A stretch of DNA of 64,000 nucleotides, taken from contig CM022671.1 of NCBI GenBank assembly GCA_012295275.1, positions 13,929,178 through 13,993,177 on the forward strand, given 5' to 3'. Below, piece after piece: positions 23,056 to 33,265 of the stretch. Each line of letters begins with the position of its first letter. The stretch's first letter is position 1. The position numbers and the translations under genes are program-made. The notes under the pieces are model-generated. The model was not told where the DNA came from and searched no databases. It saw only the letters and a program-made list of their open reading frames with translations. The DNA is from Chrysomallon squamiferum. Lineage: Eukaryota; Mollusca; Gastropoda; Neomphalida; Peltospiridae.

Positions 23056-25779
23056 TTTGATTTCTATTATTTATAACAATTTTGAGTGTCATGGTGCAAA
23101 CTTGAGGCATAAAAACACTTAAAAACTTACCAAATTTAAGTAAAGTGTTTTATAATGATTTTTCTGGGCAAAATGGCTGCCAAAGGCACCAGGCTTGGTT
23201 TTGTAGTAAATAAACCTCCTACTATACATATATTTTTACATATATCAAAATATTAGAAAAAAAGGAGTATTGAGATAAAAAAATATATATATATATATCA
23301 GTGTATATATATGTGGAAAAACAGTCTGAAAAAATACAAGAATGTATCTACTTTGTTTTTGTGCTAGTGTTAGAGGCATGCTGGTTTCTGATTTTAATGG
23401 AATAAAATATTTAATTATATTTATATTTAATAAATAATAAAAAATAAATAAATAAAGTTTGTTTCAACCGATTTCCTGCAATAACTATAACACACTTGTA
23501 TGGACAGGTTAGATGAAAACTACACTGTATCTACAGTGTATAAAAAAAATCACTAAAAAAATAATAATGATGCATTTCATACTGGTAGCTAATATTTTAA
23601 ATATTACGTCACCTAAACTGCCTTCCAGTCTGTCAAGTTACTGAAATATCCACAGTTTGCCACATGATCAATATTTAATTGGCTCAGTTTAGACAGATTA
23701 TATCATTGTATGTACAAAGAGGATATCAGGAGTAATGTTTTAGTATTAAACTGTTCTTATGATGACTGAGGTACTCATCTATATACTAACTTACCAAAAC
23801 AAGTCTACTATGGGTTTTTTTGAGTATTACATCTCATGATCTTGCATTATGACCTATTGTTACCCAGATTTTTAAAGTTTTGGTAGAACTAACGTACTTT
23901 GTGATGTAATCGACCATGTGAATGGCTCATTAAAGTGGTAACTTTGTAGACAAAAAATAAAGATATAACTGATTCACCTTTTCAAAACTGAAGAATTAAA
24001 CATAATGTTAATCTCAGATCAAAGCATGCTTTTCATTACTGATAATGACTGCAAGGCTATAATGCTGAGCATTTCAAAAGATTCAATGTGCATAACTATC
24101 ATTGAATTTATTGGCTAAACTGAAATGATAACATTGTAGATATATTACATAGAGACAAGCAGTAAAACCTAAACAATTCCTACACTTTTGAAAGTTTAGT
24201 AACATAAAAATCTAATTTCAACACTAGACAGTAGCTTATATCAAATATTTTTGATGAAAAATAAAATAACAAATAGATTTGCTTTTTACAATTGTGTGTA
24301 TAGGTTTAGTGCTGGGATACTAACTTAGGGGACACATTTTACAAAATCATTTTTGTATACTACCATTTTTACTGAAATTATTATTACTGAAATGATGCTT
24401 GCAAAGGCATCAACCACAGCATTTATTGAACAAAATGAATTAAATTATGTTAAGTCTTATCTAAATAAATTGGACATACTGTTTCACCTTTTTCCTGGAA
24501 TGATCAATATATATTGTGTGCGTGCTTATATATGTGTAGATTAATTGTGTATAACTCAATGTAAACTGAAATTACAAATGTTAATCAGTAATTATATCAG
24601 TATTCAAAAATGCTGGCATTGAATTAGACATAAAGCTCGAAACAAAATGACATTTAAGCAAATTTGGAATGAATTATTATAAATATATCTATGCTAAACT
24701 CTGATACTAACTTTGCATTTATAAATATCATTTCCAAATATCCATTCTGGCTTAAATCCAGAAATTCTTTCACAGCAATCAAAGATATTCTCCTCAAAAA
24801 CAGTCTCAATTTCATAGATTCTAAAAGCACAGACAACAGAACCTGCACTTTGATCAATGACTGATGATAATGGGAGTGATCGAGCAGCAGTGATGTAGAG
24901 TGTTGGGTGGTCACCAGACAGGCTGAAGAAGGCAGCTGTTGCAATGTTGTATGTGCTGTCTCCACATGTCAGGACAGTTTCAATATATTTTCTGTACAAC
25001 AGATCATCCCTAGAACTTCTGACTATTTTGGTTGTTAGTTTCTGATTTGATCTGGAAATATTCTGAATAGTTATAAAATAACTGTAGTTTTTGTGCTGAA
25101 AACCATATATGTATGATATTTTATAATTTGTTTTATCTTTGGTGTTTATGTCAAGTGCAGATATTAATTTTGCTTCTTGATCATAAACAAAATAACGGAC
25201 AAAGAAACTTTCTCCACTTTGAACAACTGTTCGAGTTGACAAAACATACGGTGACATTTTTAGAGGACGACCATCATATTCTTGACCAACATACAGAATG
25301 TTACCATGACTACTATCAAAAATAACAACAACAGATTTTTTGCCAGAAATGAAATTCGGTAAGCTATCCTGACAATTATCCTGCACTTTCTGGTGGATTG
25401 TTATATTGTTCAAACTGTGTAGCTGACACAGTCCCTGGTGAACAGAGCCACAAACAAAGAGTTGTTTTTTTCTGTGGTTGATCTCAACTACGTTTATATC
25501 ATTGTCTGTATTTGTTTTCAAGCAGTTCTCATCAACAGGCAGACAGGAACTATTGTCAGGGACAGGTCCCATTTTTACTAAGACTTTAAGTCTTAAGTCT
25601 TGTGACAGCTGAGCCAAAATGTTGAGTCCTCCAACATAGACATCACCAGTTTGTTCATTAACAGCAATCTGACTTAGTCTTGTAGTCTCATCAAATGTGT
25701 ATTCTTCAAGATAACTGTCACTGTCTGCTCCTCCTCTTTGTAGTAAATGAATCACAAAAAATAATTTTATAAACAACAT
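9662..25779 (-). CDS. MET: MET/RON-type receptor tyrosine kinase, complete, 19 exons
   Basis: Exons in transcript order: 25779-24712, 22871-22695, 22353-22213, 21431-21261, 20917-20769, 20482-20338, 19819-19680, 19209-18991, 18889-18787, 18543-18277, 17415-17257, 16734 to about 16464, 15710-15570, 15281-15198, 15096-14912, 12358-12249, 11914-11752, 11311-11175, 9950-9662. All junctions are GT/AG and the phases agree, giving about 1372 residues, close to vertebrate MET. Domain order is signal peptide, Sema, PSI, several IPT, one membrane helix, juxtamembrane, tyrosine kinase and docking tail, which is diagnostic for MET/RON. Kinase marks: IIGRGHFGCV loop, VAVKTL lysine, [15 protein letters not shown], twin activation-loop tyrosines EKEYYS, and PVKWMALES. 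Such receptors sit in the plasma membrane and signal in growth and migration; a ligand in this organism cannot be told from sequence. The only unresolved junction is the donor after the membrane exon (16464 or 16434). Start chosen: first ATG before a hydrophobic leader. Upstream non-coding exons are possible. Confidence 0.93.
10414..11047 (+). mobile_element. Internally deleted Tigger/pogo-type DNA transposon in a MET intron
   Basis: The left end gtaccttacaagtgcacc and the right end (reverse complement gtaccttgactaacaag) are inverted repeats. Both ends show the characteristic runs of Tigger elements (aagttgtgagc..., gagttacaagc; right end gagttatgagctc). Between them about 10590-10770 encodes the N-terminal CENP-B-like helix-turn-helix: [20 protein letters not shown], then, after a one-frame shift, [19 protein letters not shown]. 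The DDE catalytic domain is absent. It lies in the intron between MET exons 9950-9662 and 11311-11175, antisense to MET. Confidence 0.8.
12169..12213. repeat. (AAT)n microsatellite in a MET intron
   Basis: Fifteen or so AAT units, about 35 bases downstream of the [11 protein letters not shown] exon donor (12249). The minus-strand hydrophobic ORF across it is a repeat artefact. Confidence 0.9.
12925..13765. mobile_element. Candidate inverted-repeat DNA element with ATGGCAC-rich ends
   Basis: Left side (12925-12985) carries aaaaatggcaccggaaaa, ggcactcaaaag and aaatggcacac. The right side (13689-13762) carries the reverse complement of the same words (gtgccatttcttcctggtgcc, ccattttttctgtacc). 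The pair brackets about 800 bases inside the MET intron between 12358 and 14912. The arms are degenerate and no transposase was recognised, so class is unknown. Confidence 0.4.
13766..14911. other. MET intron sequence, nothing recognised
   Basis: Remainder of the 2.55-kb intron between kinase exons. No exon, RNA gene or clear repeat was seen. Confidence 0.5.
16434..16734 (-). CDS. MET: MET transmembrane/juxtamembrane exon
   Basis: Starts at 16734 with [15 protein letters not shown], then a helix ([21 protein letters not shown]) and a stop-transfer MKRQQ, then a juxtamembrane segment with [20 protein letters not shown]. The donor must be phase 1. Two GT sites fit: after 16464 (AATG/gtactc) and after 16434 (ACTG/gttttc), both weak; an unseen small exon is also possible. 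The DYR Cbl-binding site of vertebrate MET is not visible. The acceptor lies directly against a 33-bp minisatellite. Confidence 0.8.
16741..17010. repeat. 33-bp minisatellite abutting a MET splice acceptor
   Basis: About eight copies of a 33-base unit (acagatatacaatataccac followed by tctgaaaataaat, with variants). Copies begin at 16749, 16782, 16814 and 16847, and so on. It starts within about 10 bases of the acceptor of the exon at 16734. As 33 is a multiple of three, the minus strand stays open as an 11-residue repeat ([11 protein letters not shown]) at 16789-16998, but this is intronic. Confidence 0.9.
17257..20917 (-). CDS. MET: MET IPT (immunoglobulin-plexin-transcription factor) repeat exons
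   Basis: Seven exons (20917-20769, 20482-20338, 19819-19680, 19209-18991, 18889-18787, 18543-18277, 17415-17257) encode repeated IPT signatures: [53 protein letters not shown], and a last repeat with DDHLELQGENL. Several exon boundaries fall inside the repeats, as in plexins and MET. The extracellular stalk they form bears ligand contacts in vertebrates. Confidence 0.9.
17512..18240. mobile_element. MITE-like element with TGTCACGG terminal repeats in a MET intron
   Basis: Perfect 8-base terminal inverted repeats TGTCACGG (17512-17519) and CCGTGACA (18233-18240) bracket 729 bases that fill most of the intron between exons 17415-17257 and 18543-18277. Both flanks are acac-type, so a short target duplication is possible but ambiguous. 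Near the right end a roughly 60-base segment (gagtggat...gttacacaatttcaattcc) occurs twice. No transposase was recognised. Confidence 0.5.
21261..21431 (-). CDS. MET: MET PSI (plexin-semaphorin-integrin) exon
   Basis: 57 residues with the cysteine knot pattern of a PSI domain: [15 protein letters not shown], then [11 protein letters not shown] and SQQCSHI...AECP. It joins in phase 0 to both neighbours, immediately after the Sema domain and before the first IPT repeat ([12 protein letters not shown]). Confidence 0.93.
22995..23054. repeat. (TG)n microsatellite in MET intron 1
   Basis: About 30 TG units within the 1.84-kb intron separating coding exons 1 and 2. The rest of that intron (22872-24711) shows no other feature. 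Confidence 0.95.
24712..25779 (-). CDS. MET: MET exon 1 (coding): signal peptide and most of the Sema domain
   Basis: A single 1068-base exon encodes 356 residues. It begins [20 protein letters not shown], a short cleavable-looking leader. Sema-type features follow: [23 protein letters not shown]-like [11 protein letters not shown] with cysteines, [13 protein letters not shown], and a C-terminal CCERI...CK. One large exon holding the start codon and most of Sema matches the known layout of vertebrate MET. The Sema fold continues in the next two exons (22871-22695, 22353-22213; [14 protein letters not shown]). I saw no clear dibasic furin site like the one that splits vertebrate MET into alpha and beta chains. 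Confidence 0.93.
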
Positions 25780-26589
25780 GTCTTTTCTGCTGTCTTTGTG
25801 TAATCAAGGAAACTGATTTCAGTGATTGCTGAAGATTGTTGGATGAAGGATTAATGTTTATCTCTCAACACAGTTCATTAAAGAACAAATGTCACTGTAA
25901 ATTCTCAGATTCTTTCTATTTCACTTACTTGTAGGATAACTTCTGTTTTCTGTAATTAAACAATGTAATTATTAAAATATAAAAGTAAAAATTAAAAAAA
26001 AGGAAGAAAGAAAAAAGAAAGAAAGAAAAAGAAAGATCAAATCCAAGGAATAAAATTATGAATTTATATTATTGCTGCATAAATATCTTTTTCAAAAAAT
26101 AATTTCTTTTTTTTAATTTAATTAAAAAAGAAATAAGAAAAGAAATAAAAAATTGTAAAAACATTTTTTAAACAATTAAAAAAAATCTGTTTTGACAAAA
26201 AAAAAAAATAATAATAATCATTTTATTTAATTGTAATATGTATTATGTATAAACAAATGAATTTATGATTTTCAAGAAATAAAAATATCAAAACAAATAA
26301 ATGAATAAATAAAAAAGAGCACTGGTGTCTGTGTCAAAAGGTATAAGTGATTGGCTAGCCATCTCTGTGGATTTCTTGTTTATTTATTTTTTCATTCTTT
26401 ATCCATCATCAGTTATTATTATTATTATTATAGAACACATCAATAAAAAAATATTAAAAATTATTGTCACGCTAAATTTTTAAATATATAAAGATTTATC
26501 TATTTATTAAAACAAAATAATAATAATAATAATATTTTAAAAGATTCATTTTTCATTTCCATGGATTCTTTATGCAAAAAAAAAAAAAT

Positions 26590-26720
26590 AAACTGCACCT
26601 TTAAGCCCCGAAACCACGCCCATGAGTCCCAAAACATTCTCTCGGACAGTCCGAAATAACTTACAATATTTAATCGCAGCATTTTAGCCCACGCCCTTTT
26701 CTGTTCGTCTGGGTTCGCGC
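26590..26720. repeat. Dispersed copy of the C-rich repeat
   Basis: Carries taagccccgaaaccacgccc, then cccaaaacattctctcggac and agtccgaaataactta, close to the phrases ccaaaacactcccatggacagaccaaattaactgacttcagccg in the array at 5095-5680. It is about 20 kb away and upstream of MET. Confidence 0.5.
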
Positions 26721-29403
26721 CTGGTCAGAGCCGTATGAAGAAATAACACATAACCCTTCACTTGCTCATACGGGCACACCTATACAACCGATCGGAAACA
26801 CGACAGTCTTGAGATAACTTGATAATTGTGTTTGCATCCGTTGCATGTAAGTGATGAACTAACTACAGTGTCCTGTTTTGATCAACCATGAAGATACAGA
26901 CTTATCAGGGTTATCAGATTTTAAGGAGGAAATATATAATATTTGTAACAAAAAATACTTCATAATATCGGTACAAGATAGTATTTTCCGCATTGAAATA
27001 AACTTCACACAACTATTCACATTCTAGAATTTGATAGTTTCATTAACAATTATCATTTTCAGTATACGTATTATTATTATTGTTGCTGTTGTTTTTGTTA
27101 CTGCTGTTGTTACTGTTACTATTATTTTGTGTGTATCTGTATGGGTGCGCGCGCATGCATGTGAAAATAACATAATTGGATTTAATGAAAGGGTAGATTT
27201 AAGTTACAAAACGTTATCTTTTAAACGTATCATATCTGAGACACTAAGCCGTAATTATCCCAGGCAGAAACATTAAACAAACATACCTTTTACTCCAGCA
27301 TGAAGTATGTCAAGTGTAATCCAGAGCTTTAACTAAATCATTGTCTACTTTACTTGTAGCTCTCCATAAGAACGTGCTAAGAACAGTAATCCAATTTTGA
27401 ATAAAATTATCTAAATGACTGTCTGAGTACATCTATAGATATGCATAAGTGGATATCCCAGAATGTATCGCTAACAAAAGCTTCGTATCTTGTAAGTGTA
27501 GATAATGCCATTGTTTCCGTTCTGACTGTCGCATTTGGGTGAAGTATTAAAAATTTAAATATTTAGTTAAAACAATGTTAAACTGTTCATTAAGAATATG
27601 TTATTGACGTTATGATTTGTTCATTGTCTTTTTAGGTTATGCTAAATTTTCATTTATTTATTGCATACTGTTGTAAAATTAATTCGACAATAAAAAAAAA
27701 CAAAAAAACAACACTATTACTAGTACTAATTATTATTATTATTATTGTAGAAGAAGTTGCTGTGATAGTGATAGTGGCAGTATTAACAATAACAACTACT
27801 CAGACGCTGGCGATGGCTTGGCCGGTCATGGGATCAATTCTGCTCAGAGCCCTTCTCTGGCTCCTTCCTAATACAACAGTGATTCAAAATCTGTTAACGG
27901 ACCACATTTATTTATTTATTTTGTATTTATTATATTAATATTTATTAAACTGCTTATTGCGTTTGGAGGAGCATTTTACATATTTTTATTCATATATATC
28001 TAATTTTTTATGTAGTTAGTTAAAACAACAAATTAAAGTTTTAATTGTTTGGTGGGGAGGTTTACTTTTGTTTTGTTTTTGTTCGTTTTGGTGTTTTTTT
28101 TGTTGTGATTTTTGCGAATGTCAGAATTCGCCGGATTTCTTAATTTTATTAATTTATTTTTGATAATAGGAAAAAGAAAAAGAAGAAAAACCACAACGAT
28201 AACACCAACAGTAATGGTCGTAATAGTAGTAGTGGTAGCGGTATTTAAATTACTTTTATTGTTTTTTATTTGACCTGGAAATGTAGTTTATTTATTATAT
28301 GAATTTTTGTTATTAAATAATTGACATGATGAAGTGGTTTAACTTATTCCACTGTATAAAGAGGAATCCAAGGGAATAAAAAATATATTTTTGATTCGTG
28401 TTTGATATAAATGCACTGTGTGTCCGCCTCTGAGACAGCCGGGTAAACTGCAGTAATCAGTACCAGACCTTATTTAATATGAAGGCAGATGAATCGTTGA
28501 ACAACAGAAGAAAATCAGAGGAAGAATGAAGAACGACATCTTGTAATACTTTATTAAAATTAATGGATATTACTTGTCAGTCTTAAATTTTCTTATATAA
28601 CAGCGACATAAAAGAGGAAATCTGCTGCTACCACCCAATATGCAGTTCTTACTGATGAGGAGAAAGGGAATGTTATATGTTACTTCCCACAGTCTTGGAT
28701 AAACGAGGTATCGAGTACTGGTGGATCGTGAAGAGCTCACCGAATGCACAGAAGAGAAGTGAGAGAGAGAGAGATTTTCAAATATTTCATATATTAAATA
28801 TGTTATATAAAAAACGAACGAATGAATGTATATATTTACATAGATCGTTTTCACGTACAATCGGCTATAACAAATATTTGAATTTATCGGGGGGGGGTTA
28901 AAACATTTATTTAGTATAACTGTATGTTGTAAATATCGTATAATTAGTAGCAGTAACAGCACGATACGACAAAGTTCTGTGAATGAGCAGACATTAACAC
29001 ACAGAGACATGTATACAGAACTCATGGTGATAACTAACAATATTAGCCTAGATGTGTAGTCTCATTATAAAAGTATTACACGAACTGCCAATACATTACA
29101 ACAAAAGACCAAACCTTTACAACATGGGACGCAAATTACTGTATGTGTTAATTAAAGAGGTGTTAAGGGAAGATATAGGGGTTGGTGTCAAAGGGAGAAA
29201 CCTTTCTCCTTTTCCAATAACTCAACAAGTTACACTTAGTAATTTTATATTCATGAAAAAGAAAGAAAGAAGAAGAAGCAGTAGGAGAAAATTCCATTCC
29301 AGCAATCTCAATTGAGTATAGAATTTGTTTGAATCTTCTTCCTTTTTCTTTTTAATCTTTTTTTTTTCCTTTTATCTTTCCTTGTATTTTCTTTTATTTT
29401 TAG

Positions 29404-29404
<1 letters not shown>

Positions 29405-29442
<38 letters not shown>

Positions 29443-29756
29443 TTTTTTTTTTTTGGGAGGGGGGTAACATAGATGTTATGATTCCACCTCTTGCCTCAAC
29501 TGGTTTGGTGGCTGTTTAGACGTTAGTGTTATTTATATAGCGTATTACAAACTACTTTAGATAAACAGAAATAATAACAGTACATTTCGGTGAAGGAACA
29601 AGATAGGACAGAATCAGGAACTGCCTGTTTTTGTGAGTAAATTCTGTTTTACTTTTAATTAGTATTAAGAGGTTTAAGGCCTGAAATGTAAATATACGTC
29701 TCCAAAATTACTCTCTCTCTCTCTGGTAATTATAGACATAAACACTTATATAAATT

Positions 29757-29796
<40 letters not shown>

Positions 29797-31301
29797 ATCT
29801 CTCACAGACAAACTAACATAATTCAATCCATTCGAGCCGTGCAAATATGGTGAACCAAGGCATAATAATTTCCGTATCGTGAACGTAATTAATGCTAATA
29901 AATAACGCGATCCATACTGAATCTAGTTTAAGCTGAAACGGAACTAAATACGAAGGAGTAAAACGCAATCTAATATGATTCATTTGGAAATGGTGACAAT
30001 GTTTTAAAACATTATACATGTACTTTAAAAAAATCACCAAAAATGATATGAAACAAACACCATTCATTTTAATTTTATAATATCTAAACGACTTACAACA
30101 TAACACATCTCTTATTAAGTTAGCATAGTTTAAGTTACTCCTAAGTGCGTTGTTTGATATATATATATATGTTCTTCCCTGTTTAAGAGAAGGTAAAAGA
30201 CGTTTTTCTGTAAGAAATTGTTCTCAGGAATATTATTCACAAAATATAACCAGTAAATAAATAATAAATAAATAAATCTGGTTCGATTTTATTCCACGAA
30301 TGCGAATTATAATTTCCCCAAAACTGATGACGTAATAATTTTGTAAATAACGTAATTGGTATATCCTTACTTTACTACCTAACGATATAGGAAAATGCAG
30401 TGCGCGAAATTGTTGTAAATCTTATTTGCAAAAATTAATAGTTAAACAGTTATACCAAACCAAACTATAAGAAACAAGTAAGTGAAAATAATTTAATTAT
30501 GAAACTAAAAACTCCAGACTGTAATATCCAGCAATATAATTTATTGAGAAATCAAGAAATATTTAAAGACATAAGAGAAGTTACCGTGATACGTGAAAAA
30601 CATGCAGAACTATTTTCTATCTTTAAAAACATTTCTGTTCATATCTTACAGAATATAAGTTTTTCTTGTTCTTATCATTATCATAATCATCATCGTTATC
30701 ATCATCATCATCATCATTTCAATATAATAATAATAATAACATTGTTATTATTATTGTTGTTGTTGTTTGCTTTGTTTGGTTCTTGAAGTAGTTGGTGTTT
30801 ATTTTTATTTTTTTATTTTTTTTTATTATTATTTTTAATCTGTATTTTTTTTTTTTTTTTTTGAAGATCCCATTAATTTTCCTTTAACTGATTATGCATT
30901 TTTTCAACTACATATATTATTATTATTATTATTATTGTGAATACAATTTTCTAAATGAAATGAAATTACTTAGCGACCAGAAATTTTTCAAACAGACGTA
31001 ATCTATCATAAACATTATCTGACAGTCGCTGAATGGAAAGGTCTAAAGCGGATGTCGTTAGGTTTAAATAAATTGCCATGTTACTAAAAAAAATGGTGTT
31101 AAGGAAATACCAGGCCACAGTTAAAAAGAGTCTGAATTTTGTATTATATGAATATCTGGTGCACCATTTTATACATATATATATATCATGTAGAATATTT
31201 GAAGAAATATAATAATAATAAGAAGACGAAAAAGAAAATAAACAAAGGAAAATAAAATATATCATATAAGAAAGCAAAGATTATAAATCAGTAACAACAT
31301 A

Positions 31302-31346
<45 letters not shown>
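29405..31346. repeat. Group of simple repeats: (ATT)n, (CA)n, (ATC)n, (TG)n
   Basis: ATT at 29405-29441 running into a T tract, CA at 29758-29793, CAT/ATC at about 30675-30720, and TG at 31306-31346. These are intergenic and produce several spurious low-complexity frames. Confidence 0.85.
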
Positions 31347-31348
<2 letters not shown>

Positions 31349-33265
31349 CGCGTGTGTATTTGTGTGTTATTAAAAAATTATAAGATGACGAAATGTTCTG
31401 CTAGATTTGTCTGTTTAATTATTATTATTTTAATTAATTAATTTATTTATTTACGCTTCCTCTGTTGTTTTAGATGGTGAAAATAAATGGTCTACATGAA
31501 ATATTTTATTTTTCCAAGTTATTATTTTAATTTATTTAAGCGACCTATCATACAAAGTATTTCAGTTTGAGAATAAACTATTTTATGTATAAATGTTTCT
31601 AAACGATTAAAGAATGACATAATTTTATATGAATTTTATTTGAAAAAAAACAAAAAAAACCCAGAAACTGTATGTTTCCTAGATGTCATAGTTTGTTGCA
31701 AACAATGTATCATATTTCTTTCTTTTTTATTTGTTTTTACTGTATTCATTATACTTCGTGAAAAATTAAAACCGTTTGCCAACAAAAAATCAAACAACAA
31801 AATTAAGAATAACTCCGATTATATTTGTACTATTTCTTTATACTCATCGAACATACTTTAAAACATGGTAACAGCTTTTAGTTCTATTTTTCTATCTGTA
31901 TATATGTAAAAACGCGTATGTATGTATGTGTGTATATATGGGTTTTTTTTGTTTATTCAAAGGCACGCATGTAAGTATTATCAACGTACTAGAGCCAAAT
32001 TCTGACAACTATTTTTGTAAACATTATTCTGCTAATGGAAACCAATGCGTAAATACAGAATTCAGAAACGAGGAGTGCGTCATTATAACGCATTAGTTTC
32101 AAGAAAAAATCACTTTCTTTAGACAGCAGGAAAACAATTTTTCATGAGTGAACACTGAATACTTCCCGACCATGTAATCGGCGTTCGCCTACAAATCAGT
32201 AAAGCATGTATTAAAGCAGGCTGGAACGTTTAAATGTTTATCTCAGAAAATCTTGTCCGTTTCTGTTATCGAGCAGAGATCAACATTAACTTTTGAAAGT
32301 TTTTAATTTTCTGCCATATTTCGTTCATGTTAGCTTTAGAGCATTTAGTTTAAGAATAACAAAAGAAAGAAAAAATATATGTAAGTATAAATAAAATCAG
32401 CATTATCAGTGTTACGAGTATCGAGTTTATACATATCGCAACATAAATTAATATAATGTGTGCGAAAAATTCCCCGAATTATTGACGTATATCATATATT
32501 TATTTTAACCAACCGCAAGATTCCGAGTATAGGTCGTACGATATTTCGATTTTCTGTTCGTGTTAACTATGGTACCTAAGAAATTTAAGAAAACGTTTTT
32601 AACAGTGACATACATGACGCATACTGACTGACTAAGGACTCCTGAAAAAATGTACTTCTCATTTTCTGACCGACAGATGTGTTACGAAATGTATGTTTGC
32701 TTTATTGTTTCTTAGTTGTTGCTTTTTATTTTTTTTTATCTTACAATTATGTAAGATATTTGTCATTTAATATGTTTTACAGATTATGCTATGGAATGAA
32801 TGTTTTCTTTGCTTTTCTTATTTTGTTCCCGTTTCTTTTAAATGCGAAATATAATTTAATTAATTTCTCGTAATTACTAGATAAGTTGTGACTTAATATA
32901 TAGCAGAACAGGTCAGTGTAATTTCTAAATGTGACTGAAAATTTAGTAAAAGCCGTTATTGTGATTTCCAGACGAGTAGTGCCTGAAAATATATTAAAAA
33001 GTATTATTATGATTTTTTCATTTTAATGAATTTTGTAACTAATACATAACTTTATAAATTGCTTAACCTAAATAAATAAAAAAGACACAACCATTTTAAA
33101 ATAGGGACTTAGACTTTTAGATGGTTTGATGAATCTCCAGTTAAGTGTGCATTTAGGATTTTTGAAAGCTACTTTAATAGTTCACAGCGTAGTATAATCA
33201 TGTTCACATTATTTCAGTAAATAAAGTATTTAGCTTTCAATAAACTTTTAAAATCATCTTTTATC

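Larger units (their letters stand above)
25780..33265. other. 7.5-kb intergenic region between divergent MET and CNBD2 genes
   Basis: AT-rich DNA containing microsatellites (ATT at 29405-29441, CA at 29758-29793, TG at 31306-31346, ATT at 30911-30935), homopolymers and scattered short open frames without recognisable domains. Both genes are transcribed outward, so promoters and any 5' non-coding exons of each must lie here. I could not identify a TATA box or CpG-rich promoter with confidence. A hydrophobic plus-strand ORF at 27639-27938 and a minus-strand ORF at 28570-29040 look like chance frames. Confidence 0.6.

Noticed and set aside
27639-27938. Plus-strand hydrophobic ORF upstream of CNBD2
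   Set aside because: The hydrophobic run comes from ATT/GTA-type simple repeats; the remainder shows no similarity I can name.
28570-29040. 156-residue minus-strand ORF
   Set aside because: Low-complexity, hydrophobic composition in AT-rich DNA, no domain, and no supporting splice sites or neighbouring exons.
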